Made by a program: the position numbers and the translations under genes
Part shown: in pieces, positions 7,478-16,460 of the stretch
Layout of the letters: each line of letters opens with the position of its first letter
Numbering within the stretch: position 1 is the stretch's first letter
The notes under the pieces: generated by a model
Databases searched by the model: none
What the model was told of the DNA's origin: nothing
The model's input: only the letters and a program-made list of their open reading frames with translations
Assembly (NCBI RefSeq): GCF_004194535.1
Contig: NZ_CP025781.1
Location: forward strand, 3,658,001 to 3,722,000
DNA: 64,000 bases
Reading direction: 5' to 3'
Source of the DNA: Iodobacter fluviatilis
Lineage (GTDB): Bacteria; Pseudomonadota; Gammaproteobacteria; Burkholderiales; Chitinibacteraceae

Positions 7478-8869
7478 TTACGCAGGGGCTTTATCTTTAA
7501 ATACGATGGTTTTTACAGCAGGAGCTGTGATGAGCAAGGCGAGTCCGCCGCATGAGGTTTCACGGTATTTAGCATCCATGTCTTTACCTGTGGCGTACAT
7601 AGCGGCAATGACTTTATCTAAAGATACCTTGGGTGTGCTGCTGCGGTGCATGGCCATTCTGGCGGCGTTGATGGCTTTTACTGCGCCAATTGCGTTGCGT
7701 TCAATACAAGGAATTTGCACTTGGCCACCTACAGGGTCACAAGTGAGGCCCAGATTGTGTTCCATCGCAATTTCGGCAGCCATACAGACTTGCGCAGGAC
7801 TGCCGCCCATTAGCTCTGCCAGCCCCGCTGCTGCCATAGAACAGGCTACGCCTACTTCGCCCTGACAACCCACTTCAGCGCCTGATATAGAGGCGTTGAG
7901 CTTATATAGGCAGCCAATGGCTCCAGACGCAAGGAAAAAGCGTAGAGCGCTATCGTCAGTAAGCGGTTGAATAAAGTGATTGTAGTAAGACATCACGGCC
8001 GGAACGATGCCGCAAGCACCATTAGTTGGGGCGGTAATGACCCGCCCACCTGCGGCGTTTTCTTCTGACATCGCCATTGCATACATATTCACCCAATCCA
8101 TCACATTGAGCGGATCATTAGCGATATCGAGCGAGCTAGTCAATAAATGGTGCAGGGCAGGGGCACGGCGTGGAATACGCATGGGGCCTGGCAGGTTGCC
8201 TTCCGTTTTCATGCCACGCTCGATACTACTTTGCATGACTTTCCAGACTTTAGCGAAATGGCTATGAATATCTTGCTGGTCGTGGAAGGCTTTTTCGTTT
8301 TCGAGCACGAGGGCTGAAATGGATAAGCCGCTTTCTTCGCACATTTCTAGCAAATCATCTGCACTTAAAAAGTGATAAGGCACGGGCTGATCATTACAAC
8401 TGCCCACATTAAAGTGTTCTTCATCAACGATAAAACCGCCGCCAATCGAGTAATAGGTTTTGCTAAGGCAGCAGGTTTCACCAATAAAAGCACGTATGGT
8501 CATGCCGTTTTCGTGCAGGGCTAGATTGCTATTTTGAAACTCAAGCTTAAAAGCAACACGTTGTTGGGTGCGGCCTAAGCAGATTGTGCCGCTTTGCTCT
8601 ACGTCTTGTACGATGCCCGCTACGCTCTCTAAATCAACGGTTTCAGGCAAGTTGCCGGATAAGCCTAGAATAATGGCTTGATCCGTGCAGTGGCCCTTGC
8701 CGGTTAAAGAGAGGGAGCCATAGCAGTCAACGATCACTTTATTAACTGCACCAAATTGACCTGTTTCTTTTAATGTGGCTAAAAACTGATGGCCAGCTTT
8801 CATGGGGCCAATGGTGTGTGAGCTAGATGGGCCAATACCAATTTTGTAGATATCTAAAGTGCTGAACAT
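7478..8869 (-). CDS. sdaA: L-serine ammonia-lyase SdaA, single-chain iron-sulfur type
   Basis: A 463-residue 4Fe-4S enzyme that deaminates serine to pyruvate and ammonia. The N-terminal beta domain begins STLDIYKIGIGPSSSHTIGPMKAG and the C-terminal catalytic domain carries the conserved Cys positions in GAEVGCQGEVGVACSMAAAG, GLTCDPVGGQVQIPC and ETSCGGLALL. The start at 8869 has AAGGAAAT before it; an in-frame ATG ten codons upstream lacks the family N terminus. It follows sdaC in the same direction with a 67-base gap, forming a serine uptake and breakdown unit. Confidence 0.95.
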   Translation of the reverse strand: MFSTLDIYKIGIGPSSSHTIGPMKAGHQFLATLKETGQFGAVNKVIVDCYGSLSLTGKGHCTDQAIILGLSGNLPETVDLESVAGIVQDVEQSGTICLGRTQQRVAFKLEFQNSNLALHENGMTIRAFIGETCCLSKTYYSIGGGFIVDEEHFNVGSCNDQPVPYHFLSADDLLEMCEESGLSISALVLENEKAFHDQQDIHSHFAKVWKVMQSSIERGMKTEGNLPGPMRIPRRAPALHHLLTSSLDIANDPLNVMDWVNMYAMAMSEENAAGGRVITAPTNGACGIVPAVMSYYNHFIQPLTDDSALRFFLASGAIGCLYKLNASISGAEVGCQGEVGVACSMAAAGLAELMGGSPAQVCMAAEIAMEHNLGLTCDPVGGQVQIPCIERNAIGAVKAINAARMAMHRSSTPKVSLDKVIAAMYATGKDMDAKYRETSCGGLALLITAPAVKTIVFKDKAPA

Positions 8870-8936
8870 GGCTATTTCCTTGTAAAAACAGCCTGCCATC
8901 TATTGAAAAGCAGGCTGTGTATAAAGCAGAGGATGT

Positions 8937-10241
8937 TTAGGCAAAGAGGCTAAAGAAGATCGCAGAGATGGCAATCAGGCCAATCAGCACAACAAACACA
9001 TTGCTGGCAACACCGGAGTACTTACGCATGGCAGGTACTTTATGGATGGCATACATCGGCATCAGAAATAGTAGTACCGCAATCACTGGGCCACCGAGGG
9101 TTTCAATCATTCCCAAGATGTTTGGGTTGATGGTAGCGACCAACCAAGTGGTAATTAGCATAAAGATCGCGGTGTAACGCTCAAGCTTAGGTGTTGAAAT
9201 GGTTTTACCTTTTTCACGCAATTGCTTGATCACCAAGCCATGCAGACCTTCTTTTGCACCAAGATAGTGGCCAAGGTAGGATTTAGTAATGGCGATAAAG
9301 GCAATGATTGGAGCCATCCACGCAATAACTGGGTTATCGAAGTGGTTAGCAAGGTAGGACAAGATCGAAATATTTTGTGCTTTAGCAGCAATCAAATCGG
9401 CAGGAGCCAAGCTAAATACACAGCTAAATACAAAGAACATCACCGACAACACCATCATGATGTGGCTGCGGAGTAGGATTTTAGAAGCTACTTGGTCTTC
9501 TTTGCCCGGATGTAGCTTTTTTTGGCTTACAGCAAAAGAAGAAATAATAGGTGAATGGTTAAACGAGAACACCATCACCGGAATCGCTAGCCACAGGGTT
9601 TTGTAAAAAGAGCTGCTGCTCAGTGCATCGCCTAAGCTACCTGCGTGATCAAGTACGGAGCTGTTCCAGTTAGGTATCAGATAAACCGCTAAAACCATTA
9701 GAGCAATCACAAAAGGGTAGACCAAGATACTCATGGCTTTAACAATGAAATCACCACCCAAACGCACGATAGACATCAGTCCTAAAATCAAACACAGCGC
9801 AAAAATGCCGCGAGTGACGAGATCAGTGCCTACGGCAATATGCATTTGGTGGGTAAGGAAGGACAGCACCGTGTTGGTAATCGCCACGCTGTAAACCAAG
9901 AGGATCGGGTAGATGGCAAAGAAATAAAGCAGGGTGATGAGTTTGCCCGCGCCCTTACCAAAATGCTCTTCTACTACCTCGGTGATATCGCCGTCTTTGG
10001 TTGAGCCAGAAAGCACAAAGCGGCTTAGTCCACGGTGCGCAAAAAAGGTCATAGGCAAGGCCAAAAGCGCCATCATAATCAGCGGCCATAAACCACCAAT
10101 CCCCGCATTAATTGGCAGGAATAAAGTCCCTGCACCAACTGCAGTACCATAAAGGCCAAGCATCCAGACGGTGTCTTGCTTAGTCCAATTGGAAGCGCTG
10201 CCCTTTGTTATGGCTAGATCATTGAGTGTTGTATCAGACAT
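8937..10241 (-). CDS. sdaC: serine transporter, SdaC type (HAAAP family)
   Basis: A 434-residue inner-membrane permease with about eleven hydrophobic segments, family length, and typical sequence: WTKQDTVWMLGLYGTAVGAGTLFLP at the N terminus and VMVFSFNHSPIISSFA in the middle. SdaC-type carriers import serine with protons. Placed directly upstream of sdaA and downstream of a YheO-type regulator, all on the minus strand. Confidence 0.92.
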   Translation of the reverse strand: MSDTTLNDLAITKGSASNWTKQDTVWMLGLYGTAVGAGTLFLPINAGIGGLWPLIMMALLALPMTFFAHRGLSRFVLSGSTKDGDITEVVEEHFGKGAGKLITLLYFFAIYPILLVYSVAITNTVLSFLTHQMHIAVGTDLVTRGIFALCLILGLMSIVRLGGDFIVKAMSILVYPFVIALMVLAVYLIPNWNSSVLDHAGSLGDALSSSSFYKTLWLAIPVMVFSFNHSPIISSFAVSQKKLHPGKEDQVASKILLRSHIMMVLSVMFFVFSCVFSLAPADLIAAKAQNISILSYLANHFDNPVIAWMAPIIAFIAITKSYLGHYLGAKEGLHGLVIKQLREKGKTISTPKLERYTAIFMLITTWLVATINPNILGMIETLGGPVIAVLLFLMPMYAIHKVPAMRKYSGVASNVFVVLIGLIAISAIFFSLFA

Positions 10242-10315
10242 GATGTTTTCTCTAAATAAAAATAATTGTTTTAAGTGCGGTTAGTTGTGTGTTGAGTGCT
10301 TGGTTTTTTATCTTT

Positions 10316-10942
10316 CTAGTGGGTGTTGTTTTTTAAATAGCGATAAAGCGTGGGTTCTGAAATGGCAAGTAAAGAGGCTGTTTTTGCAATAAATCCTTTC
10401 ACTAGAAATACCCCGTTTTGTTCCAGTGTTTGCACGATGGTTTTTTTGTCGGTACTGCTTAAGCGCTTGGCTTCGATGGGGTAGCTAGCTAGCGCTTGGT
10501 TGATAATGTCGTCTCCTAGTTGCTCTACTGAATGACTGAGTAATTCTTCGCTAGGGCTGTTTTCCTCATGTTGAAAATAATTACGCAGTAAGTCGGCAGC
10601 ATGCTTTAGGTGATGGTCGTTGCGATTGATGCAGAGCATGGCAAGTGGCTGGCCTGCTGCATCTTGTAACAACATGCTAGAGCTACGCATGCGATGACCA
10701 TCATGAGTTTTACCTAGGTAATTAGTGCGAAATGGCGCTTTAGCACTGCTTTGACATTCGTGCAGTAAACGCAGTGCAAAATCTGTGGCTGGAGCACCAA
10801 TTTGTCGGCCAGAAATGGGGTTTTTTATGATGCACAGTGATCGTTCTAGCTCGGTCATATCGTGCACCGCAATTTCTACCGAGTCTCCCATCACTTGTGA
10901 GAGAAACTCTGAAAGGGCGTCTAGGTCTATCGAGATACGCAT
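10316..10942 (-). CDS. YheO-type transcriptional regulator (PAS-like plus HTH)
   Basis: A 208-residue protein with a PAS-like sensor domain (about 6-120; VEIAVHDMTELERSLCIIKNPISGRQIG) and a C-terminal helix-turn-helix (about 165-205; LVKGFIAKTASLLAISEPTLYRYLKN). This matches the YheO/DauR family, in which the E. coli-type relative DauR controls D-amino-acid metabolism genes. The position just upstream of sdaC and sdaA suggests it controls serine catabolism; that is inference from context. It is 74 bases from sdaC and could be co-transcribed. Confidence 0.85.
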   Translation of the reverse strand: MRISIDLDALSEFLSQVMGDSVEIAVHDMTELERSLCIIKNPISGRQIGAPATDFALRLLHECQSSAKAPFRTNYLGKTHDGHRMRSSSMLLQDAAGQPLAMLCINRNDHHLKHAADLLRNYFQHEENSPSEELLSHSVEQLGDDIINQALASYPIEAKRLSSTDKKTIVQTLEQNGVFLVKGFIAKTASLLAISEPTLYRYLKNNTH

Positions 10943-11314
10943 GATAAAAATTTCTTGTCTTGATAAGTTGATGCGGATTCTACCCTCAGTATTTTGTTTA
11001 GTATGTTGGATTAAGTACGTTTATTGATTGCTATCAATAAATAATTTTTCACAAAAATAAAAAATTATTAATATAAAATTTCAAATAAATAGGATATATG
11101 GATATTTTTTTAGATTTGCTGATTGTTTAGCGCATTTTTGTGAATTTTGGTAATTTATTGAAATACCGTATTATTTACTTTTTTGTTGTATATTTAACGG
11201 AGAGAGGAAAAAGCAACATCCCCCTGAAAAAAAAAGGGGGGGGGGGGGAGTAAGGCCTTATAGAATAAGACTTTGGGCGTGGTATGGGTGATGCAGATTG
11301 AAGCTAAATTTAGC
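10943..11314. other. AT-rich intergenic region upstream of the YheO regulator
   Basis: About 370 bases with no supportable gene. The part from 11040 to 11170 is very AT-rich. It holds a C5-T-G-A9-G13 block at 11220-11248 and presumably the promoter of the regulator and of sdaCA. No clear -35/-10 pair was picked. Confidence 0.5.
11220..11248. repeat. G13 homopolymer with preceding C5 and A9 tracts
   Basis: C5 at 11220-11224, TG, A9 at 11227-11235, then G13 at 11236-11248. The C5 and G-run can pair around an A-rich loop. The tract is intergenic, about 66 bases past the stop of the YdcF-type gene and 294 bases upstream of the YheO regulator start. Run length is unreliable given other G-run problems in this window. 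Confidence 0.7.
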
Positions 11315-12064
11315 TTATGCGTTAAAGCGAAATTTATACCAGAGCATGCCAAGTAGCTCATGCAAGGCAAAGCTGCTGTTAATGAGGGCGCTTGATTTAG
11401 GCATCAAGGACAAGATAGAAAAAGGCTCTTGATTGGCATAGTCGGTGGGGGCTATGGCCACTTTAAAACCTGCGCGCTCAAATGCAATTTTTGCGCGTGG
11501 CGTATGTACTGCTTGGGTAACCAGTAAAATTTTTGCCCCTTTGGGTAGCAGCTGGGCGCTAAATTCAGCGTTTTCTTGTGTGTCAACGGAGTTGTTTTCA
11601 ATCCAGCGCACAGGAGTGTTGAATTCATTGATCAATATTTTTGCCATCAGCTCAGCTTCGCTGATGCCACCTAGTGGCTTGCCTCCGCTGACTAAAATCG
11701 GCAACTGGCTTTGTTTTGCAAGCTGGGCGGTGTAGCGCAGCCGCGTAAGTGTGGCGTTGTTAATGGTTTCGCCTTCGATTTGATCATAAGCCGCAAAACG
11801 CTTGCCGCCACCTAAGCAAACAAGGGCAACAACATCTTTTGGTATCGATGTGAGCGCTGGCGGCTCAATTAGGCGAAGTAAAGCATTGGCAACGATAGGC
11901 ATTGATAAGAGGGTAAGTGTAATCAAACTGCTCGTGATGATCCCCTTCCCCAGTCGTGGCTTACGGGAAAGTAGTGCTAGCCCAACTGCAATAAGCAGTA
12001 GAAAAAGCCCAGGTGGAAGCAGCCATGCGGCAATCGTATTTTTGGCGAGAACGGCGAAGTGCAT
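11315..12064 (-). CDS. YdcF/ElyC-type envelope protein (DUF218)
   Basis: A 249-residue membrane protein with two N-terminal hydrophobic segments (about 10-29 and 40-60) followed by a DUF218 domain facing the periplasm. Domain motifs include VVALVCLGGGKRF, LPILVSGGKPLGG with a following Glu-rich helix (SEAELMAKIL), NSVDTQENA, and ILLVTQAVHTPRAKIAFERAGFKV. ElyC in E. coli acts on the polyprenol carrier lipid and peptidoglycan synthesis; SanA/YdcF are relatives. Which member this is cannot be decided here. Confidence 0.82.
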   Translation of the reverse strand: MHFAVLAKNTIAAWLLPPGLFLLLIAVGLALLSRKPRLGKGIITSSLITLTLLSMPIVANALLRLIEPPALTSIPKDVVALVCLGGGKRFAAYDQIEGETINNATLTRLRYTAQLAKQSQLPILVSGGKPLGGISEAELMAKILINEFNTPVRWIENNSVDTQENAEFSAQLLPKGAKILLVTQAVHTPRAKIAFERAGFKVAIAPTDYANQEPFSILSLMPKSSALINSSFALHELLGMLWYKFRFNA

Positions 12065-12256
12065 AATGATCTAGTGCTGTGAAGGTGGGGGATTATATCG
12101 CTGATGTTTCACGGCAGTATTGGCAAAACGACGTTTTCTAAGCAAATCACACGGGATATTGTTTAGTGATGGCGTTATTTTTAGTAGATTATCTCTGCGC
12201 CTTAGCCTGCAAGCGGCGAGCTAGTTGTGTGCGTGGGGTAAAGTCTGCGCATAAAA

Positions 12257-12286
12257 AAAAACGAGCCAGCAATGTGGCTCGTTTTT
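12257..12286 (-). terminator. terminator after livF
   Basis: Perfect 12-bp stem AAAAACGAGCCA (12257-12268) with TGGCTCGTTTTT (12275-12286), 6-base loop, followed on the minus strand by a T-run. It lies 13 bases past the livF stop and closes the liv operon. Confidence 0.88.
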
Positions 12287-12298
12287 GCGCTAATACGA

Positions 12299-13015
12299 TT
12301 ACTCGCCCAAATAGGCCTGTTGAATTTTGGGATTGGCGAGTAAGTTTTCTGCCGTATCTGCCAAGGTGATTTGGCCCGATTCCATCACATAGCCTCGGTT
12401 GGCCGTTTGCAGCGCCAACTTGGCATTTTGCTCTACCAATAGCATGGTAACGCCTTCGGCCGCGATCATTTTAATGATCTCAAAAATCTTATGCACAATA
12501 ATTGGCGCAAGGCCCATTGAAGGCTCATCCAGCAGCAAGAGCTTAGGGCGGCCAAGGATGGCTCGGCCAATTGCGACCATCTGTTGTTCGCCCCCAGAAA
12601 GCGTGCCGGCTAGTTGTTTCATTCGCTCTTTTAGGCGCGGGAACAGGTAGTAAACGCGTTCCATATCGTGGGAAATGCCTGCTTTATCGTTGCGGGTATA
12701 GGCGCCCATTAAGAGGTTTTCTTCGACGGTCAGACGGCTGAAAATACCTCGCCCTTCAGGCACCATAATCAGGCCCTGCTTAACGTAATCGTAAATTGGC
12801 TTTTTAGCGGTCGATTTGCCGTCAAATAGGATTTCGCCTGAGCTAGGGTTGCACATGCCGATCAGTGTTTTTAGGGTGGTGGTTTTACCCGCACCATTGG
12901 CACCAATCAGCGCGACTAGCTCGCCTTGATGAATTTCTAAATCAATGCCTTTTACTGCGTGGATACCGCCGTAGGCCACTTTTAGGTCTTTTACTTGGAG
13001 TAATGGGCCGCTCAT
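12299..13015 (-). CDS. livF: branched-chain amino-acid ABC transporter ATPase LivF
   Basis: A 238-residue ATPase of the high-affinity leucine/isoleucine/valine importer. Walker A GANGAGKTT (about 37-45), signature LSGGEQQM, and Walker B LLLLDEPSMG are intact, and the LivF-type ending KIQQAYLGE is present. Last gene of livHMGF; 55 bases separate it from livG. Confidence 0.93.
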   Translation of the reverse strand: MSGPLLQVKDLKVAYGGIHAVKGIDLEIHQGELVALIGANGAGKTTTLKTLIGMCNPSSGEILFDGKSTAKKPIYDYVKQGLIMVPEGRGIFSRLTVEENLLMGAYTRNDKAGISHDMERVYYLFPRLKERMKQLAGTLSGGEQQMVAIGRAILGRPKLLLLDEPSMGLAPIIVHKIFEIIKMIAAEGVTMLLVEQNAKLALQTANRGYVMESGQITLADTAENLLANPKIQQAYLGE

Positions 13016-13070
13016 GCTCGTGCAACTCCTTGATACATAACACGCGAATTATTGGTTTGGGCTGGCTGTT

Positions 13071-13841
13071 TCATTCTGGGGCAACGCCTAGATAAGCCTC
13101 GATGACGCGTGGGTCATTTTTAATCATGCTTGGCACGTTTTCGGCAATTTTCTTACCATAATCAAGTACCGCAATACGATCACATAGATCCATCATCAGC
13201 TTAACGTCGTGCTCAATCAGCAAAATAGTGACACCATCCTTTCTGATTTTTTCCATTAGCTTTTTAAGATCGTCGGTCTCTTTGGGGTTCATCCCCGCCG
13301 CAGGCTCGTCGAGCGCCAAGAGAATAGGGCGGGTGGCCAAAGCACGGGCGATTTCTAAGCGGCGCTGATCACCATAAGAAAGATTACGCGCTAGCTCTTT
13401 CGCGTGTTTACTAATGCCAACATAAGCGAGGAGTTCGGCGGCTTTGCTATGGATTTCAGCTTCTTCTTTTACCGCCTTAGGGCTGTGGAATACCGCGCCT
13501 AAAATGCCGGAGTGCGTACGTACATGCTGGCCCACCATCACGTTTTCTAGGGCCGTCATATTGGCAAATAAGCGAATATTTTGGAAAGTACGGGCAATGC
13601 CGGATTCAACCACTACATTGGGTTTTTTACGGAATAAATCCAAGCCATTAAAGCTAAAGCTGCCTTCGTCGGGTTGATAAAGGCCGGTTAGCACATTAAA
13701 TAAGGTGGTTTTCCCCGCGCCATTGGGGCCGATCAGGCCGTAAATCTCGCCTTTGTTAATGGTAAGGCCCACGCCAGACAAAGCATGCAGGCCGCCAAAG
13801 CGCTTCGTAATGCCGTCAATTTTTAGGAGTAATTCGCTCAT
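13071..13841 (-). CDS. livG: branched-chain amino-acid ABC transporter ATPase LivG
   Basis: A 256-residue ATPase pairing with LivF. Walker A GPNGAGKTT, a Q-loop followed by ARTFQNIRLF, the signature variant LSYGDQRRLEIARAL, and Walker B ILLALDEPAAGMNP are all typical of LivG. The start overlaps the livM stop by 4 bases (ATGA), indicating translational coupling. Confidence 0.93.
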   Translation of the reverse strand: MSELLLKIDGITKRFGGLHALSGVGLTINKGEIYGLIGPNGAGKTTLFNVLTGLYQPDEGSFSFNGLDLFRKKPNVVVESGIARTFQNIRLFANMTALENVMVGQHVRTHSGILGAVFHSPKAVKEEAEIHSKAAELLAYVGISKHAKELARNLSYGDQRRLEIARALATRPILLALDEPAAGMNPKETDDLKKLMEKIRKDGVTILLIEHDVKLMMDLCDRIAVLDYGKKIAENVPSMIKNDPRVIEAYLGVAPE

Positions 13842-14947
13842 GCTTTTGCCTCTTCATCTTTTTCGTGGAACTCTGCTTTACGGCGTTGTGATGGCCATAG
13901 GCCTTCAGGGCGCAGCAGCATAATCACGATCATGGCAAGGCCAAAAATCAGCATACGTAAGTTTTCTGGGTCGACCACTTTGCGGCCAACGAGGGCGTGT
14001 TGTAGTGGATTGATCACATCACGCAAAATCTCTGGCGTGATCGATACGATAATCGCACCCAGAATTACGCCAGGAATATGGCCCATCCCGCCTAGCACCA
14101 CCATACACAGCACCATGATGGATTCCATCAGTACAAATGATTCTGGTGAAACAAAGCCTTGGAAGCTGGCAAATAAAGCGCCTGATACACCGCCAAAGCT
14201 GGCTCCCATGGCAAAAGCCAGTAGCTTGATATTACGGGTGTTGATGCCCATCGCATTGGCGGCAATTTCATCTTCACGAATCGCCACCCAAGCACGGCCA
14301 ATCCGTGAGTTTTGTAGGCGCATTGAGACAAAAATAATCAAGAGGCAGAAGGCCAAAATCAAATAGTAGTAGAGGTGGACTTTTTCAAACGAAAGGCCCA
14401 AAAACTCAATAGGGCGGCCAAAATCGTAACCCGCAATTTGCACGGTCTTGATATTGTTAATACCCTGCGGGCCATTGGTGATATTGATTGGTCGATCAAG
14501 GTTGTTCATAAAGATGCGGATAATTTCGCCAAACCCTAGGGTAACGATGGCGAGATAATCGCCACGTAGTTTGAGGGTGGGTGAGCCAAGTAAAACGCCA
14601 AATAGACCAGCGACTAAGCCTGCTAACAAAATCATGACCGGAAAAGAAGGGTAAATGAGCCACGTCGGCAAGACTGCTGCTAGATGAGGCGAGTTAAGGA
14701 TGGCATAAAGATAAGCACCTACCGCATAGAAAGCGATATAGCCTAAGTCCAATAGACCTGCATAGCCCACAACAATATTGAGCCCAAGTGCCAGCATGAT
14801 ATAGAGCAGGGCAAAGTCAATGGTGCGAATCCATGACTTGCCGCTTTCAAAATTGCCCGTTAATACAAAGGGCAGGATGAGCATCACTACCGCCAGCACA
14901 ACCATGCCGATCAGCCGTGCGCGGGGATTTTCTAGTTTTTGAAACAT
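13838..14947 (-). CDS. livM: branched-chain amino-acid ABC permease LivM
   Basis: A 369-residue inner-membrane permease with about nine hydrophobic segments. Family motifs include LGLNIVVGYAGLLDLGYIAFYAVGAY (read as residues about 54-79) and RLQNSRIGRAWVAIREDEIAANAMGI, the EAA-type loop that contacts the ATPases. Sits 16 bases after livH. Confidence 0.93.
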   Translation of the reverse strand: MFQKLENPRARLIGMVVLAVVMLILPFVLTGNFESGKSWIRTIDFALLYIMLALGLNIVVGYAGLLDLGYIAFYAVGAYLYAILNSPHLAAVLPTWLIYPSFPVMILLAGLVAGLFGVLLGSPTLKLRGDYLAIVTLGFGEIIRIFMNNLDRPINITNGPQGINNIKTVQIAGYDFGRPIEFLGLSFEKVHLYYYLILAFCLLIIFVSMRLQNSRIGRAWVAIREDEIAANAMGINTRNIKLLAFAMGASFGGVSGALFASFQGFVSPESFVLMESIMVLCMVVLGGMGHIPGVILGAIIVSITPEILRDVINPLQHALVGRKVVDPENLRMLIFGLAMIVIMLLRPEGLWPSQRRKAEFHEKDEEAKA

Positions 14948-14963
14948 GATTTTTCCCTTGGGC

Positions 14964-15893
14964 TTAAGCGCGGTCTGCTACGCGCTCGCCCAGCAAGCCG
15001 GACGGACGGAACACCAGTACGATAATCAGTACGATAAAGGCGAAGATGTCTTTGTAGTTGCTACCAAATGCACCGCCGGTTAAATCGCCCAGATAGCCAG
15101 AGCCTAAGCTTTCGATCAGGCCCAGTAACAGGCCGCCTAATACGGCACCGCCCAGATTGCCAATTCCACCTAAAACAGCTGCGGTAAAGGCTTTCAGGCC
15201 GATTAAGAATCCCATATAGGCATGAGCTTGATCGTAATTGGCGGCAACCATCACGCCTGCGACTGCGCCCAGTGCCGAGCCAATCATAAATACCATCGAG
15301 ATAATGGAATTGATATTCACACCCATTAGGCCCGCTACTTCAGGGTTTTGGGCAGTGGCACGCATGGCGCGGCCTAGTTTGGTGCGCTCAATCAGAAAAA
15401 ACAAGCCAGCCATTAAGGCAAGGGCGAGGCCAATAATGGCGATTTGCAAGCTGGTAATGGTTGCGCCACCAATCTCATGCACGGTGCTTGGCAAAATGGC
15501 GGGGAAAGGGCGGTAGTTGCGGCCCCAGATCAGCATGGCGGCTTGTTGTAATACGATGGATACGCCAATTGCGGTAATCAGGGGGGCAAGCCTTGGCGCT
15601 TTACGTAGTGGCCGGTAGGCTATTTTCTCGATAGCGTAGCCCAAAATAATGGACACCGGTACGGCCATCATAAAGCCTACTAAAAGCAGCATGGGGCCAG
15701 GTAGCGATACATTGTGCCCAAGTAGGAGGTTGATACAGGTAATGGTGACCATAGCACCGATCATCACGATTTCGCCGTGGGCAAAATTGATCAGCTGCAT
15801 GATGCCGTACACCATGGTGTAGCCAAGGGCAATCAGCGCATAAATACTGCCGACAACCAAGCCGTTAAAGATTTGCTGGAGAAAAATATCCAC
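14964..15893 (-). CDS. livH: branched-chain amino-acid ABC permease LivH
   Basis: A 309-residue permease, first gene of the operon. It begins MDIFLQQIFNGLVVGSIYAL and carries INFAHGE and the ATPase-contacting loop RTKLGRAMRATAQNPEVAGLMG. Family length. No livJ/livK periplasmic binding-protein gene is next to it, so that partner must be encoded elsewhere. A miniature transposon begins 46 bases upstream of the start codon, in the expected promoter region. Confidence 0.93.
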   Translation of the reverse strand: MDIFLQQIFNGLVVGSIYALIALGYTMVYGIMQLINFAHGEIVMIGAMVTITCINLLLGHNVSLPGPMLLLVGFMMAVPVSIILGYAIEKIAYRPLRKAPRLAPLITAIGVSIVLQQAAMLIWGRNYRPFPAILPSTVHEIGGATITSLQIAIIGLALALMAGLFFLIERTKLGRAMRATAQNPEVAGLMGVNINSIISMVFMIGSALGAVAGVMVAANYDQAHAYMGFLIGLKAFTAAVLGGIGNLGGAVLGGLLLGLIESLGSGYLGDLTGGAFGSNYKDIFAFIVLIIVLVFRPSGLLGERVADRA

Positions 15894-15938
15894 GTGTGTA
15901 TGCCCATATGAGGAGTGCAGATGCGATTAAATAAGACA

Positions 15939-16087
15939 CTAGGGTCTGTTGACGTTTCATTCGCCATTGCGCTGAGCCGGAAAACGGCCAAGCACAAGGC
16001 ATGTGACGAAGGCAATAACGGGTTATTGTCGAGGAGCATAACGCCGTGAATGGTCATTTTCCGGCTCAGCGCTTCAACAGACCCTAG
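15939..16087 (+). mobile_element. miniature inverted-repeat element, family 1, copy A
   Basis: A 149-bp non-coding element whose ends are CTAGGGTCTGTTGA and its inverse TCAACAGACCCTAG. Inside is a second palindrome, GCGCTGAGCCGGAAAA near the left and TTTTCCGGCTCAGCGC near the right, so the whole element can fold on itself. Related copies lie at 28811-29003 (opposite internal orientation) and 34495-34750 (same orientation). There is no transposase gene, so it would need one supplied in trans. The CTAG ends suggest a CTAG target, as used by some IS5-family elements; that link is inference. Confidence 0.85.
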
Positions 16088-16413
16088 ATCTATGGGCGAA
16101 AATTAACCTTGAATAATAATGGCCGATACTTGTGAATTTCCCCAACTGGCAATCTTAATCTGGGCTGTTTTAAACAAGCTCAAGCGTTTGGTAATTAAAA
16201 CTAGTATCTTCTATTTATATAATGACTCTTTACGTGGGCATGAATGGTAAATGTTTAAAACTTTATTGGTATTTAATTGTATGGGGTATGGCTCTAAAAG
16301 ATGTACTTGGATAGGTGGGATTACACATTGCTGGTTTAGCTTGATGTATAGGTTATTTATTTGAGCATGTTATTTTTTGAACCGATGTTTTTATTATTTT
16401 ATTTGAAGCAAAA
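16088..16413. other. AT-rich intergenic region upstream of the liv operon
   Basis: About 325 bases between the miniature element and the rne terminator. AT-rich, with no supportable gene and no convincing promoter. The ancestral livH promoter may lie here, now separated from livH by the element. Confidence 0.4.
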
Positions 16414-16444
16414 AAAAGCCACCGAGTGTTTATCGGTGGCTTTT
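16414..16444 (-). terminator. terminator after rne
   Basis: Perfect 12-bp stem AAAAGCCACCGA (16414-16425) with TCGGTGGCTTTT (16433-16444), 7-base loop; A-run on the plus strand gives the T-run on the minus strand. It lies 17 bases past the rne stop. Confidence 0.88.
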
Positions 16445-16460
16445 GCTGGTTCAATTCAAA

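Noticed and set aside
15833-16057. ORFs inside the family 1 miniature elements (also at 28840-29130) that translate to a shared peptide
   Set aside because: The shared peptide is just the element's repeated DNA read in frame; there is no ribosome-binding site, the frames run out of the element into unrelated sequence, and the element is palindromic non-coding DNA.
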